Part shown: positions 55,201 through 64,000 of the stretch, one piece after another
How the letters are laid out: each line of letters starts with the position of its first letter
How positions within the stretch are numbered: the first letter of the stretch is position 1
NCBI RefSeq assembly: GCF_963576675.1
Contig: NC_088911.1
Coordinates: forward strand, 130,327,929 to 130,391,928
Length of the DNA stretch: 64,000 bases
From: Euphorbia lathyris
Lineage: Eukaryota > Streptophyta > Magnoliopsida > Malpighiales > Euphorbiaceae
Direction: 5' to 3'
The notes under the pieces: generated by a model
Database searches by the model: none
The model's input: only the letters and a program-made list of their open reading frames with translations
Told to the model about the DNA's origin: nothing
Translations under genes and position numbers: made by a program

Positions 55201-58014
55201 CACCTCCTCAATGGCATCCACCCGTTGGAGCTTGGTGATCTTTTCTTCTATTACCTTCTGCCTTTCAAGGCCATGGTTTCTCCGCTTCTGAGCTACAGGA
55301 ACTGCATCTTTATCAATGTTAAGTTTGTGGGTGATCACGTCTGGACTGATCCCAGGGAGGATCTCATCTTTCCAAGCAAAGACATCCTTCGCTTCATGGA
55401 GAACTTTGGTGATTGCATCCTTAACTTTGCCTTTGAGCCCTTTAGCCATCCGTACCTGTTTTTCATCCGCCATAAGGTACATTTCCGTCTCGCCCAAGTC
55501 CATTGTGACGAGCTCCTCCTCATCCTCCTCCTTAGATTGGGGGCGGATCATTAGAGATGCCGAATACGTCTCCTGAGCCACTTTTTGGCTCCCTCTGATC
55601 ATTACACCTCCCTTGGCCATGGGGATGTAAAGCGTCAAGTGGCGTATGGAGATAAGGGCTGCTGCTTCGAAGATAAATGGCCGTCCGAGGATGATATTGT
55701 AGGCTAACTGACCGTCCAAGACAGAAAATTCCAGATCACCTCTCCAAACTTGATCATCGTCTGCCAGCTCGCAATCCAAAGTGACTTGGCCTTTTGTTTG
55801 GATGGTGTGTCCTGTCACTCCCAGGATATCTACCATGGTGGGCTCCACTTGGACTGGATCCACCATGAGTTTGGCAAAGGCTCCTCTCGTGATGACATTG
55901 CACGAGCTCCCAGTATCGATCATCACTCTTTTCATCTCCCAGCCTTCCACCATCATAGTAACGACCAATGCATCCGCATGAGGAGAGATTTCAGGACCTG
56001 CATCGGCGAAGGGGTGATTCAACAATGCCCTGTCAAGAGCGGTGGTCCTTGCTTTTTTGAGCATCGGTTGGTATCCAGGTCCACCTGCGATGACATTGAT
56101 GGTACCCTTTCCTTTCTTCTTTGGATCTTCCTTGGATCTATCACCATCTCCCTTCTTGCCATCGTTTTGGATGAACCGATCCAATTTGCCTCTGTCGATG
56201 AGACGCTCAATTTCCCGAGCTAACTCCCAACATGCATCCGTGTCATGGCCATTTTTCCTGTGATATTTACAATAATTTTTAGGATTTTTACCAGTATTGG
56301 TGTACTCCCCCCCCCCCCCCCCTTTAGGTTCGGGGTATGAAATGCTCCGTTTGTGTTGACTATTCTCGAGCCACATAAGGACTTCACTTTTAGAAGTGTT
56401 GAGAGGTGTGAAAGAGGTGACAAACATTGATTTGTTCTTAGAACCCCTTTGCCTGCTTCTAGAGGAAGAATCTTGGCGTTTTTCTTTGTCTCTATCTCGA
56501 TGGCGAGATTCGCCCTTATCCCTTTTAGGCGATGACAGTGATCCTCGGCGAATGTCATCTACCTCGATAAAGTCTTTACAACGCTCCATCAATTCTGTCA
56601 TACTGGTGGGTTTCTTTCGAATTAGATCTTCTTGCAAACTCTTACAAGTGGTGTTTCTCACAAAACATTCTACTGCTACGGAGATATCCACATCAACGAT
56701 TTGTATGCACAATTGGTTAAAAGTGTCTACGTACTCCCGAAGGGATTCGTTCGCCTTCTGCTTTAACTTAAAAAGCTTCCCTGATTTAACCACTGGAGGA
56801 ATACAGCCGGCGAATTTAGCGTAAAATTCCCTGCTCAATTGATCAAAACTGTTTATCGAGCCCGGAGGTAGAGATTGAAACCACCCATAGGCTAGACCTC
56901 CTAGCGTGGTGACAAACATTTTGCAGAGCACAGGCTCGGTGGCACGGTTGAGCTTAAGCAGTATTCGGTATTTTCTGACGTGAGCTTCCAGATTGTCAAC
57001 ACCTGTATATATAGCGAGATTAGGTATTTTAAAAGCTCTATCTATTTCCTCCGCCTCAATCCAAGCTGCGAAAGGCGAATCTCTATTGGCGAACGGATTA
57101 TGCCTGGCATTTTCCTCATTCATACGGAGCACCAGAGTTCTAACTCTATCATCAAAATCCTCCGGATCCGCCCTTGGGCGACCCCTTCGTGGAGATCTGC
57201 TTGGAGAGGAAGAAGAGCTTGACCCAGATGATTGATCTGATGGCGAACGCCCTCCCCCGCTTCCGCATCCGCCTGGTCCCCTGCTACTACCTCCTCCCCC
57301 TCGTCCGCCACCTCCTCCATGGCTTCCCATAGGGATGTGACCAACAGCACCCGAGGGTGGTGGCGGCGGAGCTCCTCTTGAATGCGGTGTCTCCATTGGC
57401 CGTTTACCTGGTCTACATCCATTAGATGGGGGCGATCTACCACGACGGGAGGATCTCAGTCCTCTTGACTGCCTACCTTTCTCCTTTCTACGTTTTTTGT
57501 GTGTTCGCCCCTCGGATCCGCCAAGGGAGAGATTTTTCCGTGGGCGCCTCGGGATATCGGATCCACCCAGATTTAACCCAGGACCCGTAGATCCGCCCGA
57601 AAGGGTTGAATCATTTCTTTGACTTCCTTCTGTGCCATCAGAGAATAACTCCCGATTGATTTGTCGTTCTTCAATTGCCGCCGTGGTAGTTACCATAGAA
57701 TCCGTGTTGTGAGCTTGGAGAAATGAAGAACTTTGGGCGCCCGGTCCAAAGTTTAACAAGGTCCAATATGATACAGCCGATGTGGACGTCATGCTCCAAT
57801 GCGGAGGGAGGGTCATAAATGACCGCATGCGATTCCCTGTCTCGGGTCCAAACCGCTCTCCAATTGCTTGTGCACACATGTTGATAAAAGCATCTGGGGG
57901 CATACTACTTGCAACGTGCGTTGCAGGAGCAGTTGAATCAGTGCGTCCAGCACTAGATGGTGTAACTAATGGTGTTTCAATCCCTGAAGAGGGATTCTGA
58001 TCTCCATTTGTCAT
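52276..58014 (-). pseudogene. G2 gag-pol, one frame with in-frame stops
   Basis: From ATG 58014 the frame stays open for 1219 codons. Gag has FQSLPPGSINSFDQLSREF near residue 381 and a CKYHRKNGHDTDAC knuckle-like motif near 580. Protease DTGSS is near 698 and RT YVDD near 1060. The same frame then continues through RNase H (YTDGASSADGAG), the integrase zinc region, TDNGTQFN, SNGITE and the GPYQIVDKIG end. It is broken only by stops near 54355, 53685, 53161, 52705 and 52575. At least four of the five are explained by C-to-T/G-to-A changes against G1. A C16 run (56307-56322, Gly codons) is in frame here. Confidence 0.9.
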
Positions 58015-58057
58015 AGTTTTTTAATGTGAACGAAAAACCCTTTGTTTGATTAAGGAT

Positions 58058-58077
58058 TCCACGATCACCGCACCAAT
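58058..58077 (-). other. Primer binding site of G2 (tRNA-Phe type)
   Basis: Same TGGTGCGGTGATCGTGG as G1, two bases from the LTR. Confidence 0.7.
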
Positions 58078-58551
58078 TGATGACTTATGGAGAAATTCTG
58101 ATCAACTTCCGTCCCTGTGGGGGCGTCGTTGGGTTCGACGGGGGGAAGCTCCGATGCCAAAGTCAGTAAGGAAGATCGAGAAAGCAAGCTGAATTGACAA
58201 AGGATAAGTAAAAGTGTACCTTGATTACCTGAGATGTAGGCTATATATAGCTAGAGAGTTGTAACCTTCAGTAACTAGAAAGTCTCCATTAATGTTCCAT
58301 TAATGGCGGTTACTGGTTACCTTTAAGCTGGCGGTTAGCTAATTGATAGCTCATTAATGGCCCTCATGGTCAAGTCGGCTTAGCCGTTACAATGGCGAAT
58401 CAAGGCATTGAGGAGATTCGCCTTGGAGGTTCGCCAGTGGATCCCTTCAAGCTGAATCAAGGAGATCCGCCAGTCGGATCTTCTTTGGTACGCGGCGCTT
58501 CTTTAGGTGAATATCCCTTTCTGTCCTCGGGATAATATCTCTATGTTATCA
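58078..58551 (-). repeat. 5' LTR of G2
   Basis: 474 bp, ends as in the 3' LTR, followed by TSD GGTGC. Confidence 0.95.
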
Positions 58552-58556
58552 GGTGC

Positions 58557-58980
58557 AGGTGTGGTAATTCGAGAGTCTTCCGGGTTATTTATAGCTGGAT
58601 ACACCACGCACATGGAGGGAATAGTGACAGTCAAATTGGGGAAGCACTCGCGTTGAAAGAAGGAATGGAATGAGTTCGGTCACTTGGTTACAAACGCGTC
58701 ATTTTTGAGATTGATGTAAAATCTGTTGTTGACTCAATATTCATTCGCAAGCGAGATCTAAAGGAATATGGTAAAGTCATCAACGAGGTTAGGAACTCAA
58801 TTAGTCAACATCCTAAGTTTTTGGTGATTTTTGCTTCGAGATTAGCAAACAGTGTTGCTCATGTTTTGGCACGTCAATCTCGTTCCTACGCTAATTCTTT
58901 CATTCATTTTTTTACTCCTGTATTCATTGGTGTCATTCTAATTCAGGATGCTGTCCAGATTATCAATAAAATGGACAATT
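58557..58980 (+). pseudogene. LINE-like RNase H (RVT_3) fragment, part right of G2
   Basis: Continues in frame from 48598: GVVIRESSGLFIAGYTTHME, KLGEALALKEGME, then a TGA near 58669, VIFEIDVKSVVDSI with a catalytic-type Asp, and FASRLANSVAHVLARQS with the typical late His. A complete RVT_3-like domain with one stop. It could derive from a LINE or from a host RNase H-like gene. Confidence 0.75.
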
Positions 58981-59440
58981 TTTTTCAAAAAGAAAAAAAA
59001 AATAATAATTCGATCGTATTTACATTTTCTTTAAAAATAATGCAATTATAAAATTTAATGCTTACTGAATGTTACTTCTTAAAAAAAAAAATGTTTACAT
59101 GATGTTACAATTAATTTCAGAGTTAACTACATTCATGGCTACTCTACTTTACTTTTACTTTTTTTTTTTTTATGTATGATGATTGAATTTTAAAATTTAA
59201 TATAAAAATCATTTAATTTTATAATTTTTTAACACATGTGACAGTTAAATTTTAACTAACTTCTCAAAATGACTTTTAACGATATCAAAATGAAAATGTC
59301 AAGAATTAAAGTTGCTCAGAATGTCATTCATCATGAAACCATGTTTTTTATTTATCAAAATCATAATTTATCATTTTTTAATATGTATGTTTTAATTAAA
59401 TGTGACAATTATTTTAAAACAAATAGAGTAACATTGAGGA
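58981..59440. repeat. Host duplication block B, third segment
   Basis: 59037-59360 matches 33575-33595 and 35395-35700 of block A. Non-coding. Confidence 0.65.
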
Positions 59441-59560
59441 CTCTCGGTGGTTTTCACCTAATCAGTGACTGACCAAATGAATATGGTCAGTCGCCGTTAG
59501 ATCTAGGCTTATTAAATCCTAAATTTTACTATGATTTTAATCTCCAATGTAGGATTGTAA
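59440..59560. repeat. Partial MITE of the 36050 family
   Basis: GGTCAGTCGCCGTTAGATCT and AGGCTTATTAAATCC resemble the left arm of the 36050-36231 hairpin. The other arm is missing or worn. Confidence 0.5.
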
Positions 59561-59574
59561 TAAGTATGAGTGAG

Positions 59575-60095
59575 CATGGTCTGGTTCGGTCCAAAAACCG
59601 AACTGGACCAAATTGGACCAAACTAAATTATTTGTATTTTTTAAGACCAAACCAAATCATGGTTTGATCTAGACCGAACCGTATTATTTCAATCTGATCC
59701 AGTTTGATTCATGTTTGAAACCAAACAAAACATTAGAGATCTACTGTTTTTTATGTCTCTACTAACTAAATATTATATAAAGGCAATATTCATCAAATTA
59801 GTTTTTTTCTTTTGTATATATAATTAGTTAGGAGAGAAGAAACATGTTTAATTTTTTTTTCTACATATAATTAATTAATTAATTTAAAACTTTAAAACTA
59901 AAAGTAGTATCTATTTATTTCAGTTCGATTTTAAACCAAATCAAATTGAACCGAACCGAAAATTAAACTATCTTAAAAATTAGAACCAAACCAAAATATA
60001 ATTCAATCCACTTTGAACCATCTTTTTTGATTCGGTTTTTTCAGATTTTAAGTTTTCGGTTTGGTTCTACTCAATCGATGAGCAAGTGGAAATCA
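59575..60095. mobile_element. Possible TIR element with GGTTCGGT/ACCGAA words
   Basis: GAGCATGGTCTGGTTCGGTC at the left and GGTTTGGTTCTACTCAATCG with GATGAGCAAG at the right resemble inverted ends. Several inverted ACCAAACCAAA/GGTTTGGT words lie within. No TSD found. Confidence 0.35.
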
Positions 60096-60745
60096 TTATG
60101 AGGAGGACTCTTTTATTGAGTTAGAATTGACTCATTAATAATTTGACATAATTGACCCCCAACGAATTGACACTCCTAGAAACCTTCTACTTCTTTATCC
60201 AATCATCAATTGCCACGTGAGTCCACGAGCATTAAGAAATTAATTAGCTAGAATTTGGACATTAACAAACAAGTATATGAGACCTAAAGGTTATTTAAAG
60301 ATGTGGGACCCGTCAAATAACTAACTTTCTTTCATTTTTTAAATAAAATGTAAAAATATTCTAATTTAATGGCAAATTATTAGAAGTACCAGAACCTCGA
60401 ATTTTCTTTTTTCGTTTATTTAGGATAATCTGGTGGAGGTTAGTTTTTCTAGGCTAATCCCAGATTAGTTTGTGGGGCTGTTTATTTGTTTTTCTTTCCT
60501 TTTTCTACCGAAAAAAAAGAAATACCGGATTTTTCATATTAAATGAAAGACCTTCCATACATATTTTGATACGTGTAACATGGACCCACGTATATTATAA
60601 AATGCCCTCCTATTTTAATTATTACGTGAGGTCACAATACACGTGTCCAAGTGTCAATTGAGAGTTTTCTGAGATAAGACCCGTTGCTTAATATAAGAAT
60701 TCCTAACTTAATAGTAAAAAGTAATTATATTATATAAAGGCTTAA
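60096..60745. other. Non-coding stretch
   Basis: 60441-60515 (TAGGCTAATCCCAGATTAG, GGCTGTTTATTTG, TTTCTACCG) resembles 6910-6985, so a shared worn repeat is present. Nothing coding. Confidence 0.45.
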
Positions 60746-61735
60746 AATATTTTTATACATCTAATCATATATTTGTGATTTGTTACTAATAACTAGGGTA
60801 AACTACACTAATGGTATCTGAACTTTACATAGTTTACACTTTGATACCTAGATTACATTTTGTCCCAAAGATATACCTAAAGTAACGATGACATGATAAT
60901 TTAGTATATTTTTACCGGTTATGACCGGTCAACACGAGTTTCATGAGTTAACTACAGTAATGGTACCCGAACTTTACCATAATTCGCACTTTGGTACCTG
61001 GATTTTATTTTATCCTAAAAACATCACACAAGTAAAGGTGACTGAAATGTTTAGTTCATTTGATCGGTTAGTGACCGGTAACATGAGCTAAATATTGGGA
61101 CTTACCATACACTCAATTAACATAAAATTATAATATTGTCATTTATGAGCTAAATGACAGTATTATAATTTTATGTTAATTGAGTGTATGATTGGTCTCA
61201 ATTTTTAATTTAAAATGGTCAAACTCGGGTTGATCAATCACTGATCGGTCAAATATACTAAAATATTGTGTCATCTTTACTTTAGTGTATTTTTTGGGCA
61301 AAATGAAATCTAGGTACCAAAATATAAATTCGAGTAAAGTTCAGGTACCATCAGTGTAATTTACTCATCAAAATCGCATTGACTGGCCATTAACCGGTAA
61401 AATATACTTAATTGTCTGGTCATTGTTATTTCAAGTATATTTTTGAGACAAAATGTAATCTAGGTATCAAAGTGTGAATTAGGGTAAAATTCAGGTACCA
61501 TTGGTGTAATTTACTCCTAATAACTAATAAAATGACATATATTTAAAATATAAATGATAAAATTCATAACCGAAAAAATAATATGATATATTATTTTTCA
61601 AATTGATTTACCAACATTATGATAAAAATTGCTTTTGGTTGAGACTATTAAGAATAAAATTAAATTATTTTAGATGTTATGGGTAAAATTACTCGTGAAT
61701 GTAAATACTAGGACTATTTTTACACCTTATCCCTT
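60746..61735. mobile_element. TIR element M1, copy d, interrupted
   Basis: 60746-60795 and 61518-61735 together resemble M1 (TTTGTGATTTGTTACTAATA, then GATAAAATTCATAACC, GTTATGGGTAAAATTACTC and a TATTTTTACACCTTATCCC end). A 722-bp Mutator-like element is nested in it. The left end is worn. Confidence 0.55.
60796..61517. mobile_element. Mutator-like TIR element nested in M1
   Basis: 722 bp with perfect 9-bp TSD TAATAACTA (60787-60795 and 61518-61526). Ends are GGGTAAACTACACTAATGG and the complement of CCATTGGTGTAATTTACTCC. A second, inner pair of the same ends is at 60950 and 61370. The centre (about 61110-61195) is a near-perfect 40-bp palindrome. Non-coding. Confidence 0.85.
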
Positions 61736-61823
61736 AATTATATATATATAATTGTAATTTTTTTTATTCGAGTAGATTATTATATATGCTAAACACTTTT
61801 TTTTTAGTTTGGATATTGGTAGG
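61736..61823. other. Short non-coding spacer before G3
   Basis: A+T-rich. The five bases before G3 (GTAGG region) should be its TSD, but the other end lies outside the window. Confidence 0.5.
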
Positions 61824-62277
61824 TGATAACATTAGGATATTATCATGAGGACCAAAAGAGATAATTACCTTAAGATATGCCACGTAGCAAAGGAAGCCGT
61901 CTGGCGGATCACCCTAGATCAGCTCTAAGAGATCCGCTGACGGATCTCTTAGGTGAATCTCTCCATTTACCTGGATAACGGATGGCCGCCGTCTCGGCCA
62001 TAAATGATTATTAAATGAATCATTAATAGTCTCAAACCGCCATTAAATGAGCATTAATGGGGGCTTTCTAGTTACCTAGGGGTTACGAATTCCTCCACTA
62101 TATATAGCCTACCTTTCTAGGCTATCAAGGTACACTTACTTTTACATTCTCTAAGCTTTGTCAATACGATTTACTCTCCATATATTCTACTGACTTTGGC
62201 ATCGGAGTGTCCCCGGCCGATCCCAGCGGCGCCTCACAGGGACGGGATCCGATCAAGAAGTTTCTCCAGTGTTATCA
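61824..62277 (+). repeat. 5' LTR of G3
   Basis: 454 bp, TGATAACATTAGG to CAGTGTTATCA. Related in both ends and the CTATATATAG palindrome (62098-62107) to the G1/G2 LTRs but clearly diverged. Confidence 0.85.
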
Positions 62278-62279
62278 AT

Positions 62280-62296
62280 TGGTGCGGTGATCGTGG
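62280..62296 (+). other. Primer binding site of G3 (tRNA-Phe type)
   Basis: TGGTGCGGTGATCGTGG, two bases after the LTR, the same as G1 and G2. Confidence 0.75.
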
Positions 62297-62340
62297 AATC
62301 TTTGACCAAATAGAGGATTTTTCGTTCACATTGAAACATC

Positions 62341-63923
62341 ATGAATGATGTACAAAATCCCTCCGCAGGGATCGAATCGCCAATAATTACACCATCTAGT
62401 GCTGGATGCATAAGCACAATCGCCCCTACGATGAATATTGATGGAAATATGCCCACGGCATCCTTCCTTGATATGTGTGCTCAGGATATCGAGGCGCGAT
62501 ATGGGCTTGAAATTGGAAACCGCCTTCGGGCGTTCATGACTATTCCTCCTCATAGTAGTACGGTACCTACATCAGTTGTCTCATCTCTACCTCCGTTAAA
62601 CTTCGGTCTGGGACCTGGGGCTCGTAGCTCTTCATTCCTTCAAGCGCACAACATTGACTCTACGGTAACTACCACGGCGCCGGGTGGAGCGCGACCAGTT
62701 ATCAGGGAGCTGTTTCTTGGTGAAGGAAGCCACGGGAACAATACGGTCCCTCCTGGCGGATCAGAAGTTCCAAGGTTTGATCAATAATGGTCTTTATAGA
62801 AGGTCTTTTAGTCATCCTTGGATGAAATGCATTCTACCAGAAGAAGGGCAACAGATCCTCAAAGAGCTACATGAGGGGTCTTGCGGGTCACATGAGGCAT
62901 CCACCGCGATCTTGAAGAAATCAAGGATAGCAGGTTTCTACTGGCCCACAGCCGAGTTAGATGCCCAGAGTTTGGTAGAATCTTGTCACAGTTGCCAGAT
63001 TCACGCAAATGAGTCACACACTACCAAGCACATTCAAAGGCCAATCATTGAAGGCCGTCCGTTCGCCCTTTGGGGAATAGACATCGTTGGACCATTTCCT
63101 CCAACTCGCCGGCAAAAGAAGTATGTAATAGTAGCGGTGGACCATTTCACCAAATGGGTAGAAGCCGAGGCTGTTTCCTCCATTACAGCAGAGCAGATAG
63201 TAGAGTTTGTCAAAGACAACATCGTGGGAAGATATGGCATTCCACACACCATCATCACTGACAACGGGACACAGTTTAACTGTGGCAAATTCAAGGCTTT
63301 TTGTGAGGGATTGGGCATCATGAACAGATCCGCCTCCGTTTATTATCCTCAGTCCAATGGAATGACCGAAGTGACCAATCGGACGATTGTAAAGGGGATA
63401 AAAAAAGAGGTTGGGAGAACATGACAAAAGATGGGTGGATCAACTTACAAGTGTTTTATGGGCTTATCGCACAACCCCAAGAACCGCTACGGGAGAAACG
63501 CCGTTCGCCCTTTCTCATGGAGTGGAAGCCGTAATCCCCGTGGAAATACGAGTCCCCAGTGATCGAGTGGCCTTTTATTGTGAAGAAGACAACGATAAAC
63601 GACTGAGGGAACGTCTGGATCAGGTCGAGGATCGCAGGGATCAATCCTATGTACGCATGGCGGCATATAAACAGCGGATTGCATCCTATCATGATAAAAA
63701 TGCCAAGATTGTGGATCTAAAGATGGGAGATCTTGTGCTTCGCAAGGCTGATAAAGTCCAATCTCGAGAAGGCAAAGGCAAGTTGGGGATCAATTGGATA
63801 GGTCCATACTAGATAGTGGAGAAGGTGGGACCAGCCACATTCAAAATACAAGATACGGAGGGCAACACGCTGCCACGCACGTGGAATCTCCAAAATCTCC
63901 GCAAATACTTTGTTAGAAAATAA
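62341..63923 (+). pseudogene. G3 gag-integrase remnant
   Basis: Starts MNDVQNPSAGIESPI, like G2 gag, and runs about 140 codons (SFLDMCAQDIEARYGLEIGN). Near 62775 it switches directly to the end of RNase H/start of integrase (NNGLYRRSFSHPWMKCILPE) in another frame. Integrase zinc region, DIVGPF, TDNGTQFN and SNGMTE are intact. A one-base expansion of an A run near 63400 shifts the frame, and a TAG at 63810 interrupts the GPY/F module. The end RKYFVRK stops at 63921-63923. Not functional. Confidence 0.85.
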
Positions 63924-64000
63924 AGTATGGTCTTGAGTACTCTTTTTCCTTTAACAAGCTTTTTCCCATGGGGTTTTTCTTGTTAAAGGTTTTGATGAGG

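Larger units (their letters stand above)
48599..58551 (-). mobile_element. Tat-like Ty3/gypsy element G2, full length
   Basis: 9953 bp, minus strand, LTRs 476 and 474 bp, TSD GGTGC (48594-48598 and 58552-58556). Same family and design as G1, lying about 360 bp from it. The LTRs differ at about 10 positions plus a 2-bp indel by eye (about 2%). Gag-pol has no frameshift I can see, only in-frame stops. The antisense gene carries a 25-bp deletion and stops. Inserted in the LINE-derived RNase H fragment. Confidence 0.95.
61824..64000 (+). mobile_element. Tat-like Ty3/gypsy element G3, internally deleted, 3' end outside window
   Basis: 5' LTR, tRNA-Phe-type primer site, gag N-terminus joined to integrase, and the start of the 3' convergent region. 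Opposite orientation to G1 and G2 and a diverged LTR. Relative to G2 the C-terminal gag, protease, RT and most of RNase H, roughly 4 kb, are missing. Whether it has an antisense gene cannot be seen. Confidence 0.9.

Noticed and set aside
38186..58551. G1 and G2 as a single tandem array made by unequal crossing-over
   Set aside because: Each has its own complete pair of LTRs and its own 5-bp TSD (AGTGG and GGTGC), so they are separate insertions.
60470..60661. 63-codon open frame
   Set aside because: No domain; A/T-rich sequence with a worn repeat.

Overview
The window reads as repeat-dense nuclear DNA of a flowering plant, probably a eudicot. The evidence is the A+T-rich non-coding sequence, plant-type Ty1/copia and Tat-like Ty3/gypsy retrotransposons, an F-box gene of the plant type, and GT-AG introns in remnants of plant amino acid permease (AAP) and ERD6-like sugar transporter genes. 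I cannot name the species. Only one host gene looks intact, the F-box gene at 7217-8392. Almost everything else is mobile DNA or gene debris.

Layout. 1-2572: 3' half of a copia element (C1) inserted in an AAP gene remnant (2573-2692). 2693-7216: decayed repeats (a solo LTR, fold-back elements, a repeat family shared with 32.6-33.3 kb, TIR elements). 7217-8392: F-box gene. 8393-11001: sugar-transporter debris, a retroposed SINE-like element with a 14-bp target-site duplication (TSD), an unrecognised gene fragment and the start of a LINE-like RNase H fragment. 11002-15928: complete young copia element C2 (minus strand) with identical LTRs, inserted in the LINE fragment. 16500-22230: AAP pseudogene running into an ERD6-like sugar transporter pseudogene on the same strand. 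That pseudogene is split inside an exon by copia element C3 (18963-22172). Just downstream, a fold-back Mutator-like element (22253-23555) sits in the next intron. 24955-29874: non-autonomous gypsy-type element X (gag plus an antisense gene, no pol). 29880-38185: TIR elements, a 1.5-kb solo LTR and MITEs. 38186-48239 and 48599-58551: two related full-length Tat-like gypsy elements, G1 and G2 (both minus strand). 58552-61823: LINE remnant, decayed repeats and a nested Mutator-like element. 61824-64000: third Tat-like element G3 (plus strand), internally deleted and cut by the window edge.

Two features tie the window together. First, G1, G2 and X each carry, antisense to gag-pol and next to the 3' LTR, a multi-exon gene for a plant 'putative gypsy type transposon'-like domain followed by a coiled coil. 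Two GT-AG introns with the same phase are preserved in G1 and G2. Antisense genes of this kind have been described for Tat-lineage elements, so the class is known, but the retained introns and how the gene is expressed merit study. Second, the host sequence is duplicated at least twice: an AAP/ERD6 locus (about 2.6-9.6 kb against 16.5-24.6 kb), and a non-coding block A (24.86-35.7 kb) against block B (37.33-59.36 kb). Each copy supplies empty sites for insertions in the other, so insertions and TSDs can be read directly.

All coordinates and motifs come from reading the sequence by eye. Family names rest on recognised motifs. No database search or alignment software was used.
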